A DNA stretch of 64,000 nucleotides from Tetrastigma voinierianum (lineage: Eukaryota > Streptophyta > Magnoliopsida > Vitales > Vitaceae), in contig JAEQBH010002187.1 in the NCBI GenBank assembly GCA_016808115.1, positions 248,001 through 312,000 of the forward strand. The letters are read 5' to 3'. The notes below the pieces were generated by a model, which saw nothing but the letters and a program-made list of their open reading frames with translations, did no database searches and was not told the origin of the DNA. This document shows positions 1 to 11,254 of the stretch, piece by piece; position 1 is the stretch's first letter; the number at the start of each line of letters is the position of its first letter. The translations under genes and the position numbers were made by a program.

Positions 1-280
1 GCTCATTTTTGGGGCTGGAACCGGCAGTGGGTTGAGTTAGAGAGAAAAATGAGAGAAACTCCTCCTTCTCTCTACGATCTACGGAGATCGGGTGATCGGA
101 ATCCATCGAGCCAAGATTTAAAGATCATCTCTTTTATTGAAATTTCTGGCGTAAGTACCTGACACATGTTCGTTAAGATTTTCATGTTTGGAGAAAGTTA
201 ATTAGAGAAGCTCTGCCTTCTCTGCAGATTTCTGTGATCGGCGGCTTGGTTTCAATCAGTAAAGACTTAAGTCGGAGTAC
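1..280 (+). repeat. Element A 5' LTR, first piece
   Basis: Matches the interior of the 3' LTR of the same element (about 15,752-16,050), including the purine-rich stretch near 35-60 and the 'ccatcgagccaagattta' block. The first ~410 bp of this LTR lie outside the window. A consensus-like 5' splice donor (GTAAGT) is at 151-156. The LTR is broken at 280 by the copia element and resumes at 6780. Confidence 0.85.
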
Positions 281-814
281 TGTTGAGAGCTTTGTTATAC
301 ATTTACAAGGATTACGGAGAGAAGTAAAGGCTGAGAAAGACCTTGAGACAAAACCAGGAAACCAAATAATCTGAAAATCACAGGAGTCTAGTGAACTTCC
401 ACGATCTCCTTAAATGGTCGTAGTCTCAGTTGGTAGCCGAGATTCAAGGCGTCTGTCTCGAAGGATAAAATGGGTGTGGATGAATTCGGCCAAGCACTTT
501 AATAAGCCACTCAGGCGAGAAGCGTGATGTGTTTGCACCATCACCGACAAAAGGACGAAGGAAGGAAAAACCCGAGACTCGATAATCTCTTTATTGACTG
601 TGTTTTCTGAAATACCCCGACAACCTTTATATAAAGGAGAGACTAGACCTTTTGAGATGTAACCTTTTGTTCCTAACTTTTAGAATTCGAAATAAATTAT
701 TAATTAATGTCATTAATCCTCATTTCATTGAGTGTCATTAATTTCGCTATAACTAATCAAAGTTTAAGAACAAAAATTATCGATGAATGTCATCCATTTC
801 ATTCTATATCAACA
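281..814 (-). repeat. copia 3' LTR (left copy)
   Basis: Begins (minus strand) TGTTGATATAG at 814 and ends ..CTCAACA at 281. Shares long blocks with 6240-6779, for example 'cgagactcgataatctcttt' and 'cctttatataaaggagagac', which includes a TATATAAA-type box near 629-636. The two LTRs differ by many substitutions and small indels, so insertion is not recent. Confidence 0.9.
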
Positions 815-831
815 ATTCCCCATGAGCGAAA
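815..831 (-). other. copia polypurine tract
   Basis: Read on the minus strand, a short purine-rich run (CATGGGGAAT) directly abuts the TGTTGA start of the 3' LTR, the expected position for plus-strand DNA priming. It is short and interrupted by pyrimidines. Confidence 0.6.
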
Positions 832-999
832 TTGATGTTAAAGGCGAGGCGGGGACATGGTGATAGAAACAACGGTTGAAACTTGCATAGGAGAGGTGAG
901 TATTACCCTTTGAACCTTCCCTTGTGAAAATATGTTTACTCTACGTAAGCGATGGAGTACGATGTCCTTAGACTGATACGCCATTTGCGTGAAACGATA

Positions 1000-3900
1000 T
1001 CTCACACAGGAATCTTCGAGCCACAGTTCGATTCTCACTTTTTATGTCCATTTGGCCGGACATGCTAACCCCAGTTGCACTTGCAAGAGTTTAATAGGAA
1101 TTATGCCCTATTCAATTCCTCTTAAGCGGCCCCACTTCCCTTTCTTACATAGGTGATCTCTCTGTAAATTAAGAGTAGCTCATGTTCTCTTCACCAGTAA
1201 CTTAGAGATCATTAAAAACTATAAGCAACCTTCTTATGAGCATCTTTGTTCATCTAGGAATGAACACGATGTATACAGTGATTGTATCAAGTCTTTACAA
1301 TTTGGTTGTCCCTTTGAACCTAGATCTTTGGATCTCCGGTCAAGCTGAGTTGGGTATCCATTTGCATCAGGCTTTATTCTTTTACGGGCTTTGGTCATTC
1401 CAGCCGATGACTTTTCAACTGACTCTGTTTAACCTTTGGTTAAGCGAATCATAATCTTATCCTTAGATTTACGCAATCTAGAGATAACCCCGAGTTGAAG
1501 TTGTTGTTTAATGGTATTGTGTCTCACGACAGATATGTCTAGACACCATTATACATCTTGTTTTGTCTTCTACCAACTTGATTAACGTATCACAATGTGG
1601 CATGCATATTGGAGCGACTTTGTTACCTTGGAATGTCCTCTAGAGAAGTGGGCGTAGCCATTCGCCTCTTCACATTTGTCTAGTGCTATAAATAGATTCC
1701 GTGGATGCAGCGATAATCGTCTTGTTTTGAGGATTTGAAATCTGCGCGCACCTCGTGTAAAGGAACATAACCATGGGATTTTGAGTCTTTATCCATTGAT
1801 ATCAATTAAGCATCAACATCCTTCAAGTACAGTAGGATATCTTGTGTAGTGCAGCCCATAATCACCCAGTGGTCGTAGAAGTATTTCAATACTCTCATTA
1901 TTCCTTGCCAATGCATAGCTCGGGATTGCTCGTGTACTACTGGTTTATTAAGCGCATAAGTATGTACGGTCTTGTACAACTCATTAAGTACATTAGACTC
2001 CTATCACCCTAGAGTATTCTGCCAGGCAACACTCTCCTTTGTGCGGAAAGTGTAGAGTTACATCTCACAGGTGTTGGCTATGCGAGTGTCATATCAATTT
2101 CCCGAGAATGTTGTCAGCATAGTGTGGTACGACTTAGCAGTCATCTGATCGTTGTTTTTTAGTTTTATTTCCCGAAATAACGTCGGCCAAAGTCAGATGT
2201 CTTTCATATCCGTCTTGTTCAACATGTTCTTGGTAGATGTAATCATCTTATCATCACTGGGCAATCGACATGTCATCTACGTCTGAACATCTGATGACAT
2301 AGCGTGTCATCATCTTTGACATAGGAGCACACTTGTCATTCATTGATTTGAATCCATGTGACAACATAACGTTGTCAAATTTCTCGTGCAGTGTTTCGGT
2401 GCTTGTTTTAATCCATAAAGGATTTCACCAATCACAGACTTTCATTTTCTTGTCGACGAGAACCCCTCGGGTTGCTCCATGTAGATTTCTTCATTCAAAT
2501 CTCTCCATTTAAGAAAGTGTTGGCTTATCTGCATTTGATGTACCTCGAGATCTTTTAGTCGTGATTGAAACACAATCACCTCAGTTTATTCCGTCACGGG
2601 AGAATAAATGTGAGTAATCAGACCCTCAGTTTGCTTGCAAGCCTTTGATCACAAGTCTTGCCTTGTATTTGTCTATTGATCCAGATCTCTTTTCAGTTTC
2701 CTGCAAAGATCCACTTGGAACTTAAGGTTCTAACTTAGATGGAAGATCTACTAATTCCCAAAGTATCATGGTTATACAGTATGGAATCAATTTCATTGTT
2801 AATTATACTCCTCCCATGAGACTCTCAGTAGAGTTCCACTTTGCCTCTTTATAGGTTTGAGGTTGCAGCGGGCATGTATGTGAAAATCTGGACAAATGAT
2901 TTTACGTCCTTGCCCTTTCTTCTTTGGGTTCTACCTCTCATAATTATCTTCATCGACTATTTTCATGGAATAGTCTCCAACATTCGTTTTGATGATTAGG
3001 CTTTTCCTTGGATACGTATGGAAACATCTCAAGAATGATGCATTCCTCGATTCCATTATTGTGTTCTAGTGAATGTCAGGGATGTTAGACTTCATGCATG
3101 AAATCCGTACTTGTGGCTTTATTATGTGCATAACCAATGAATGCAATCAATAGTTTTAGGTCTATTCTCACCTTTTTTGGTGGAAGGCTACCACTTTAAC
3201 CAGACATTCCCACACTCGCAAGTATTTGTAGGATGGCTAATTTCATTTCTATAACTCATATAGATCTTTTGCTTTCTTTTTAGGTACCTTATTTAGAAGG
3301 TAATTAGCAGATAAAATGGCTTCTCCCCACATGTTTTGTGGTAGACCAGAACTTATCGGCATTGCATTCATCATTTCTTTTAGAGTGCGATTTTTCCGCT
3401 CGACCCTCCGATAGATTGTGGCGAATAAGGTCTTTGTGGTTTTCATGTATAATCCCATGTTAGTCTGAGGTCCCGTGAATGGCGATTCATACTCTCCACC
3501 TCGATCCTTCTCGGCCTTTAATTTTCTTTATTAAGGTTGATTCTCAAGCTTCTTTTTGTAGAGAACAAATTTCTCTATCTCTCCTCACCCTTACTTTTAA
3601 GTAGTACACATACTTGATCTTGGTGCTATCATCACAAAGGTAATAAAATATTTATTACCACTTATTGTTTAATGCAGGCTTCAAATCACATATATCACTA
3701 TGGATTAAGTCGAGAGGTTCAATGTGTCTTTCAATACTTTGAAAGATGACTGTAGTTTGCCTCAACACAAGTTTCACATTACATCAATTTGGAAAGTTGG
3801 TATATGATTTGAGATTAATTAATTTACGCGTGCCATCATAATTAACATGTCCTAATCTACCATGCCACCATAGATTAGATAAACTGAGAATATAAGCAAA

Positions 3901-4200
3901 AAGAACTAGCTTTATTCATATCGACTTAATGATAGTCGACCATTAAGCTTCACATCACATACACTCATATACCTTTTCAGACATACATTTCACTCTTTGA
4001 TAGAACAAATTTATCGAACTTCAACCTTGGCCAAGAATCCATGATATTTTGGCAAGAACCAGACCAATGAAGTTCTTACGGATTTAGAATTTTATATAAC
4101 ACATTGTTAGAGTGGAAGCTCTTTCCCATAAGTCATCTTGAAGACCACCTTGCGCTGTCCTTTGAGTATCGATGTGGCGAGTTCCCCATGAACACGCACC
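1000..4200 (-). pseudogene. copia pol remnant (pre-integrase, integrase, RT, RNase H)
   Basis: Reading the minus strand from 4200 downward, fragments fall in copia order. A pre-integrase region lies at about 4130-3850 (NNVLY near its start, a degraded LWHGRLGHVNY-like stretch near 3870). The integrase C-terminal part is at 3458-3249, with ERKNRTLKEMMNAM and MWGEAILSANYLLNKVP readable. RT is at about 2550-2000, with EIYMEQPEGF and LYGLKQAP readable. The catalytic box reads SDVDDM, so both aspartates survive but the preceding tyrosine is lost. The hinge before RNase H is near 1915-1865 (HWQGIMRVLKYF). Many stops and frameshifts interrupt all parts. Below ~1850 the RNase H region is barely recognisable. 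Confidence 0.85.
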
Positions 4201-4369
4201 TGCAATCTCGGTGGTTGAAGGTGGAAAGTATCATCTTATCATATTCTACATGGCGGGTAGCGCGGTGTCAATCCCACGCCATTCGCAAGTTTGATCCCAC
4301 CAAGTTCTCAGAATCTTTGCGGTGGGAGTCGATTCGAACACATCCTTGGGGTAGTGACCCATTAGCTTC

Positions 4370-5235
4370 TTAAGTTTGTTTTTCTTGGATGCGCAATCGA
4401 AGATTTGTGACCTTGCTTCCCACGAGTTATGACATTCCCGATGAACTTTGCTTCTTGAACACTCCCTTTTGGTCTGAAGCTTAGTGCCTTTTCCTTTATT
4501 TGTTGCCTTTTGAACTTGGAGACCTTGACCATGTTCCCTGAGAAGTTGGCCTTAGCCTCATTGGGATTGTGTGCCATTTTCTTCTTAGATCCTTTATTGT
4601 CTTCTTCGATGCGAAGTCGAATAACTAGATCTTCGATGCTCATCTCATTTCTCTTATGTTTGAGGTAGTTTTGAAGTCTTTCCAAGCAGGAGGCAGTTTC
4701 TCAATAATAGCTGCCACTTGAAAAGTTTCGCTCAACATCATTCCCTCGGCATGAATCTCATGGAGGATTACTTGAAGTTCTTGGACTTGGTTGACCACGA
4801 TCTTGAATCTACCATTTATAATGGGAATCGGCCTGGCGAACTTTTGGCCCCAGACATCCCTCGGTTTATATTTCGGTCTAGTGATTCTCATAGTTCCTTA
4901 GCAGTTTTCTTATCTGTATACACATTGTCTAGAGAATCGGTTAAAGCATTCATGGCGTAGTTCACGCACGAGAAAGTCGAGTGTTTCCGAGCATCCACGG
5001 CAGCGATGACTTGGATATCGCTCATCTTCTTTGAGCTTGAGGCTTCTTGTCGAGAATCTTGCAAGATTCAAGGTGGTCGAAATAGAATAGCATCTTTTCT
5101 TTTACCTTTGAAATTAGTGCTGAATTTCTACGGTTTTCTCAATTTAAGAATGAGACCATTATAGTAGTAGGCATCAGCGGTGCTTGTGTCACGATAGGGG
5201 TTGCCACTTGAGGCTTGGTCTCGAGTGGGAACCAT
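4370..5235 (-). pseudogene. copia gag remnant
   Basis: A likely start codon at 5235 (minus) opens MVPTRDQASSGNPYRDTS. Further on come MSDIQVIAAVDARKHSTF (5020-4960), NYAMNALTDSLDNVYTDKK, then an in-frame TGA where a tryptophan is usual. The most conserved block is QVQELQVILHEIHAEGM..EKLPPAWKDF at 4890-4665, continuing into MSIEDLVIRLRIEEDN after a frameshift. Near 4440-4380 the nucleocapsid zinc knuckle keeps GKQGHKSS but has lost the flanking cysteines. Gag would form the virus-like particle in the cytoplasm; this copy cannot be expressed. Confidence 0.85.
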
Positions 5236-5575
5236 GGTGTCTGAACCAATGTCATTTCTTTGCAAAGGTATAAGTGATCAATTCTATTCTAAACCCGGTC
5301 GCGAGAATGGTGGAATTAACACGTAACAAAGTATTCCCGGGAAAGGCGGTGGGTAAAGCAGAACGAACAACTAGCCTCCTTAGGCAGAATATTGGTTCGA
5401 GAAAGATTGGAGGGTCGAGCGGTCCATAATTTCCAACCTCCTTAGACAGAACCTCTGCTTTTGTAGTTTCAGGTGCAAGGCTAACGAAAATTAGCACAAA
5501 CTCACAAAGTGAAAGGTTTTAACTTTAAAAGACTCCTGCCTTATCATATATTCACTTCTGAAATATCATGACAAA
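5236..5575 (-). other. copia untranslated leader
   Basis: About 340 bp between the presumed gag start and a tRNA-like block. No further coding similarity recognised. Frames here (for example minus 5252-5497) carry no known motif. Confidence 0.4.
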
Positions 5576-5640
5576 GCATGTGGCCTTGTGGTTGAGCATT
5601 CCCCATTTGAATGTGGTCTAGGAGTTCAAACTTCCTGTAC
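5576..5640 (+). repeat. tRNA-like SINE head (box A/box B)
   Basis: TGGCCTTGTGG at 5581-5591 fits an RNA polymerase III box A, and GAGTTCAAACT at 5622-5632 fits box B. Start-to-start spacing is 41 bp, as in an intronless tRNA. The text between ('gttgagcattcccc') resembles plant tRNA-derived SINE heads. No clear body or target duplication found. Confidence 0.5.
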
Positions 5641-6235
5641 ATGTACTGGAAATACTTTTCCGTAAACCAACAAACCCTTGTTTGTTTGGTTTTTATAAAA
5701 GATTTTTCCTTTTTTTCTCAAGCAGAAAAAGCAAAATTCATAAAATAAAGAAATCACTTTTTTTTCTTTCGAAACGAAAAACAGAATTCTTAAAACAAAA
5801 GGCTTTTTTCCGGAAAAAGAATCCTTTTTATTTTTATGTTGGTCAAACAAGGATTGGTTTTCCTAAAAAAAACAGAGGCCAAACAAATTTTTTCCTTTAA
5901 AAGAAAAAAAAATCTCTTCATTTAAACCGTAAAATAAATTGGTTAATTTTTTTTTCATTTTGAAAAAAAAAATAAAAACCTTAACCAGAAAACAACACTT
6001 TCCTTTTAAGTCACTTTTGTTTTTTAATCCCTTAAAATATCCACAAGGAAAATTTGAAAAAAAAAAATATTTAAAAGGATTATTTATCTCCACGTGTTTT
6101 TTCCTTTAACAAATAAAAGAAAACTTAAAAAAAAAAACTTTTCCTTTGCCAATTTTTCTATCGCGCCTCGCGATCAATTTCGAATGCCTTGCCCTTTCCG
6201 ATCGCCTTGTCGTTTTTTTTCCTTCCCCTTAGAAT
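5641..6235. repeat. homopolymer-rich T/A tract in copia leader
   Basis: Nearly 600 bp made of alternating T-runs and A-runs joined by 'ttcc'/'ggaa' words (such as ttttttcctt, aaaaagga), with recurrent 'ccaaacaa'. Frames on both strands here are compositional artefacts. It could be the body of the SINE-like unit at 5576 or a separate decayed MITE. Confidence 0.6.
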
Positions 6236-6779
6236 CTATTTTAAGTTTGTTATACCTCGTTACAAGGATTACAGAGGAGAGTAAAGACCGTAAGAAAGCA
6301 CCATTACAAGAACAAACCCGAAACCAAATAATAATGGAAGGCCGAGTCTCATGAGCGCCACGATCTCCTTAAAATGTGATTCGCCTCCCGTTGGTGCTCG
6401 AGATTCCGCGCGCAGAGGTCTCCCAGATAAAACGGGAGGTCGAATGGTCATTAAAAGCACTTGTCGCACTCGACGAACTCGGGATGACGGTTTGCACTAT
6501 CACGCATAAAAGGACGAATGAAGGAAACCCGAGACTCGATAATCTCTTTATTGACCGTGTTTACCAAATAAATTCCGACACAACCTTTATATAAAGGAGA
6601 GACTAGACCTTGGAATGCCAAACCTTTCGTTTCTAACTTTTAGAATTCGAATAAATTATTAATTAATGTCATTAATCTCATTCATTGAGTGTCATTAATT
6701 TCTTATAACTGAAATCCAAAGTTGTAAGAACAAAGAATTATCCAGTGAATGTCATCCATTTCATTCACTATATCCAACA
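6236..6779 (-). repeat. copia 5' LTR (right copy)
   Basis: Counterpart of 281-814: starts (minus) TGTTGGATATAG at 6779; its other end near 6240 is eroded ('ttaagtttgttatacc' against 'gagctttgttatac'). Shares the TATATAAAGG box (6590-6600) and the 'cgagactcgataatctcttt' block. No convincing primer binding site remains just inside it. Confidence 0.85.
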
Positions 6780-9203
6780 AAGGCGTGGACACCAAAATCA
6801 AGAATTTTAGTCGAAGATTCGAGCGAAAGTTCGGGAAGGCCGTGGGTCTCAGGTCTTCAGGACTCCAAAAAGTTTCGTCTTCGTTCTAAGAGGTAGGGAA
6901 CCTTCCTACTCGGGTTTATTTCTTATCTAAATACTGTTTTGGTCTTAGTTGGGCCCTAAAGGTTGTTTGGATTGTGTTCCCGAACACAAAAATCGTATTT
7001 TGCTGATTTGGAGTTGTTCTTGTTAAGTTGATTTTCGGGTTGAGTTTGGGACGGGTTTTGTGCCATGTTTATATCAATTGTGGACTCAATTGGGGCGTTT
7101 GTCACGTAAGGGTTGTTTCCGGATGAGTTTGGGTAGGGAAAATAGTACGTACCTGAGCTTAAAGGAGCCCCAGAACACAATTTTGGTTTCACGCAGCCGC
7201 CCAACTAATCAAGCCAGGTACGCTCCAACTCGATCTAATTACAACTTTCGGCTCGATCTCTCGTTGGGGTGTTCTTAGACTCTATGGAAACCCTTGAGTC
7301 TAGTGAATCCATCCATATATAGCTTGGATAAATTTGAACTCACACGGGTCCCAAAAATTATGAAAAACCCAGAGGCCCCCTCAATGGGTTCTGCAAGGCC
7401 AATCACTGTTCATAAGAGGCCTCCAACTTCGGACGACCATAACTTTCTCGTCCAAGCTCCGTTTTGGGTGTTCTTAGACTCTATAGAAATATATTGGAGT
7501 CTAGAATCTGACCATGTTCTTTTCAATTGAAATTGGTGCTCACATCCTTGTTGAAAAATTGATTGTTACAATAAGTAAAGGCAATCTGTTTGTCAGGTGG
7601 ATGTGGGGAGTTGTAAAATAAGTGGCCATTACATGACAGGTTGTAGGCTATCTTAGGTGCATGATATGCCATGAATTAGCCTAGGAAATGAGGTGTGTCA
7701 TTAATTTCCTAGGTAGTAACTTGATGAAATGTTAACATGTGTTTGTGTGATTGATTGAAATGGCATTTCTTGGTTAAGAGGTGTCATGCTCGGATGTCAA
7801 TATGTGTGCTCTAACATATTGGGTTTTTGATGTGTTTTCATGTGGACATGGCTATTGCATGGCATGTTGTAGGCTAGTTTATTGGAAATTATGCGCCATG
7901 ATGTAGCCTAGGGATTTGAGTATGACATTACTTGTCTAAGTAGTAGTCGGAATGATGTTGATGCATGCTTGTTTGATATGTTGACATGAATGTGATAAAT
8001 GTTAGTATGACTGCATGTATATTAACATTTAATGAATGTATGGATTTTTGTGTGCATTAGACATGAGTGTCCATGGTACACGGTGTAGTGTACGGTATAG
8101 GGTGTCCATGTAGATGTATTTATACATTGGGCATGACTTAGAGTGTAATGGCACAATTGCATTGCACTGGTGCACTGGACATCATAATGGCCAGTGGTGA
8201 GATATCTGTCATTCACCATCTCAGAATGGGTTATGGACTCGTACTTTGGACGAAGTCCAATGGAGATCCATGGTTTGCATGGTTGACAATCAACATTATG
8301 TTTGGTGTCGATAGTGAGACCGGTAAATGAGACAAAGTCCGTTGAGTCTCACGATTGCATAACATGAAATTAATAATTCGTGTCAGTAATTTAGTGATGT
8401 GACACCCCCGTGAAAACTCCGGAACTTTGCGCTAGACATAACCCCGCGCGCGCCGCTGAAAGACCCGAGAAAATGTCGGCCGGCTTGCAACGTCCGGAGG
8501 TGAGACCCCAAAAATCCGTGGCCCACAAATGCATATACACACGACACTTAATTACATTAAGTGGCACTGGAGGATGAAACCAGTGGGTATGGGTTTAGAA
8601 AACAAAAAACTTTTGTTTTATGAAATAAATGATTTTATAAGGAATCATCCAAAAAGCCTTTGGATTTGAAAAAGAAATGAAAATGACTTTATACAATGAT
8701 TATCGATGTGATCCTAAAAATAATGGCTTTATCAAAGTATAGGGTTCTATCATGTGAGAGTGATGAGGACTTTGATACATGGGGCATGATGAGTCGCTGC
8801 CTCATTCATGACAGTAGGATTTTCAGGTTAGGATTTGCATGTCCTAGAAGCTGGTGTGTGCTTGGTTGTTTGACCGTTCATGTGCATTTATAGCGGAATA
8901 AATTCTCAGACTTATCTCATCATGCTAGCTCACCTCGTCGTGGGACCCTCTTTCGTGCAACAGTGGACATGTACAAAGGCACGGCTCTTAGAGGACAGAT
9001 TAAGAAGGTGCCGGATTGTAGCCTTGATTCATGTTTTTGTATATTATATTAGAACATTAGTTTTAATATAATGTTTGTATTAAGAGCGATGTAATAACTC
9101 TTAGTGGCTTTTATGATATAGATTGTATTTATATGGATAAATAGGCCATACGTACATTTTTACTCGGGAGGTGGGACCCTGATTGGTCGTTGTATAATAT
9201 TAG

Positions 9204-9479
9204 TAGTGTCAGTAACTAGATATCGGGCCAGCCAAAATTGGCCCAGATTGTGTCAGGGTTTTTAGCAGCTTCACCGCCTTAAAATCTGGGCCGGCCGAGC
9301 CAACAGCCTCTAAGGCAAAAATTCCGCGTGCCTACTGGCCTCACATACCGAGCCGCCATATCGGGTCAAGCAATTTGGCCAGGTTTTTTTCGGGCTAATA
9401 ATTTAATGGCCTAGCCTGGCCCTAATTCCCAGCGGACTGAGCTAACCCAATTTAGCCCAATTCACTCTCGCCACCTCTA
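9204..9479. mobile_element. hAT-type MITE
   Basis: A 276-bp insertion present in the 5' LTR of element A but missing at the matching point of its 3' LTR (18,445-18,470). Ends are TAGTGTCAGTAAC (left) and the complement of TAGAGGTGGCGAG (right). Flanks are aatattag (9196-9203) and aatatcgg (9480-9487), an imperfect 8-bp target duplication; the empty site reads aatattag. The interior is rich in GGCC/GGGCC words, a feature of plant hAT miniature elements with TAGRGGTGGC termini. No coding capacity. Confidence 0.75.
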
Positions 9480-9684
9480 AATATCGGGAGACAAGTTGCC
9501 ATGAAATTGCACAGCTGTATTTGGGTAAAGCTCCAGACAAAGGGAGACTCCCGATTTTCGCAACCTGGTCTGGGGAAAAGGGACTCAATGAAGTGGTATT
9601 GGGTTACCCGACATCCACAAATTCTCCGCGGTTAACGGGTCACAACCCACCCCTAATTGGGATGTCAGCAATCTCAGGACAAAG

Positions 9685-9706
9685 CCTAGGTATACAAATA
9701 CCTAGG
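9685..9706. repeat. CCTAGGTAT hairpin
   Basis: Perfect 9-bp inverted repeat (CCTAGGTAT / ATACCTAGG) with a 4-nt loop. It lies in the ~180-bp stretch between the last LTR similarity and the primer site. No role known. Confidence 0.6.
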
Positions 9707-9832
9707 GCTTGGTGGGGCATGGGTCTAGGATATGCTGTTGATGTGTAGGAACATCACAACTTTGTATAGCTAGGTGTTGGAGCTTGAGTTATAGTTACCT
9801 AATGCTCAAAATTTGATGTCCAGATCAGAATT

Positions 9833-9846
9833 TGGTATCAAGGTCT
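9833..9846 (+). other. Element A primer binding site
   Basis: TGGTATCAAGGTCTAG resembles the initiator tRNA-Met primer site (usual core TGGTATCAGAGC) and lies between LTR and gag at the expected place. Two changes in the core. Confidence 0.65.
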
Positions 9847-10089
9847 AGATGGGAGGTTACCTAGGAGTCCATGGGACTGGATTAGATCACAACATGCATT
9901 GTGTGCTTTCTTGTGTATGCTTTGATTGTATGTGCGTGATTATGTGTTACAAATTAGTAGATTATATCGACTGGTAGGATGTATTTGGAAAAACAAGAAA
10001 CACTAGGGTTGAAAAACATAACCTTAGGGGTTCAGAAAACATAATGAACATGGAAATTTAGTAACTCTTTTGTCGTTTGACATGTGTAG

Positions 10090-10745
10090 ATGGAAAGTCG
10101 AGGTCAGGGGCATAGAGGTCACCCACGAGGTGCTAGTAAGGCACCACCTGTTTTTTATCAGGAGGCCTTCATAGAGGCTATGGGTGCTGCGATAGCCATT
10201 GCTATCTGGTGATGCGGCTAAGTCAAGGAAATGCCGACCAACCTCGGAGGTTGAAGGCGCTCAATCTAACGTTCTGCAGAGGGATGGGGGACCCAATGGT
10301 AGTAGAGCCATTGGTGCCAAGATTGAGGAAGGGATTCTCAGGGCCGTGGAGATCACCTCTGATGCTACTCGGATTACGCTGGCTTTATTCCGGCGAGGTG
10401 AGATCCCGGATCTGGTGGGAGTGGGACACAACTTCCAAGGACTTGGAGACTATGACATGGGATGATTTTCGCAGACTATTCATGGGGAAGTATTTTCCGA
10501 CTTCTGCTAGACATGCGAAGGCTCGAGAGTTCCTTGAGCTGAGACAAGGGACGATGATTGTACTTGAGTACGTAGCCAGATTCACATAGTTGGCACATTT
10601 TGGGGATGATTATGTGGCCATTGAAGCAGCCAAAGTCAGGAGGTTCGAGGATGGGATGAAATTGTCCGCTCGAGGCGGGTGTAGGACATAACCTACAGAG
10701 ACATGGACTCGATGGTCGATCTGGCTATTGATCATTGAGGCGGGA
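10090..10745 (+). pseudogene. Element A gag remnant
   Basis: ATG at 10,090 opens 40 codons (MESRGQGHRGHPRGASKAPP...EAFIEAMGAA), closed by TGA at 10,207-10,209 and continued after a frameshift. Frame 10,209-10,589 holds the retrotransposon gag core: WWEWD, MTWDDFRRLFMGKYFP and AREFLELRQGTM, ending VLEYVARFT then a stop. In-phase text beyond the stop reads LAHFGDDYVAIEAAKVRRFEDG (10,590-10,655). This is the capsid part of a Ty3/gypsy chromovirus. The N-terminus is clearly related to that of element D gag (FDQGAFIEAIG), so the two belong to allied families. Confidence 0.88.
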
Positions 10746-11254
10746 GAGATACACGGGGCATCAGAGATGCCAGTGCTGATGGCAAGAAGGAAGGAGAGTC
10801 GAGTTTTCTTCTAGCTCGGAAAGAAGCCCGAGCTTCTAGTTCCACGAGGTTTCATAGACTTGGCTAGTCATAGCGAAAGGTCGTAGGAGCTCCCGGTCGG
10901 GAAGAGACCAGACGGTTTGTTATTTTACGCCGCTGGACATGACGGGATTGCCCCTAGAGGCAAGGATCATAGGGTTTTTGGATAGTGCAATCCCAATCAT
11001 TAGTGGGATAGGCATGGACCTGGGTTTGTTCAGCCCCCAGTATGGGTGAGAGAGACCAGGCTATATTTCGAGTGTTGCTCACGAGCACCTCTGCGCCGCA
11101 GACGAGACTAGAGAGGCGAGCATGGGTGAAGCGAGGGCGGGGCCCATAGACAACCCGGGACATCGGGGTTCGGGGATGTGTGCATGCATCGTACCACTGA
11201 GGCCCGAGGCAGCGGATGATTAGCTCTCTCGAAATTATGTTTTTCCTATGTCGC
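10746..11254 (+). pseudogene. Element A gag C-terminus and linker, unreadable
   Basis: Position between gag core and protease implies the nucleocapsid and linker. No intact CCHC knuckle is visible and all frames are short. The minus-strand frame at 10,954-11,163 is a shadow. Confidence 0.5.

Larger units (their letters stand above)
281..6779 (-). mobile_element. Ty1/copia LTR retrotransposon (decayed, nested in LTR of element A)
   Basis: About 6.5 kb bounded by TGTTGA...CAACA ends with two related LTRs of ~535 bp and gag-pol read on the minus strand in the copia order gag, protease/pre-integrase, integrase, RT, RNase H. Comparison with the uninterrupted 3' LTR of element A (around 16,050-16,070) gives the empty site: 'gagtac' before, 'ggcgtggacacc' after. 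The flanks do not show a clean 5-bp duplication, so the target duplication has mutated or one end is eroded. Every reading frame is broken, so the copy is dead. Confidence 0.9.
6780..9830 (+). repeat. Element A 5' LTR, second piece
   Basis: Aligns along its length to 16,063-18,630 of the 3' LTR, from 'ggcgtggacacc' through 'cattacatgacaggttgtag' (7632) to 'gccatgaaattgcac'. It contains two copies of a module (about 7226-7360 and 7427-7520) with 'accataactttctcg', 'gggtgttcttagactctat' and 'gagtctag', also present in element B LTRs. A MITE at 9204-9479 is absent from the 3' LTR. The LTR end is uncertain: similarity with the 3' LTR fades at about 9640, while the primer site lies at 9833. The extra ~180 bp are unexplained. 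Confidence 0.8.

Noticed and set aside
4104..4373. 89-codon plus frame
   Set aside because: It overlaps the minus-strand copia pre-integrase region, which has recognisable pol text; antisense shadow.
5581..5640. Possible functional tRNA gene
   Set aside because: Only the promoter boxes are recognisable; acceptor and anticodon stems do not pair.
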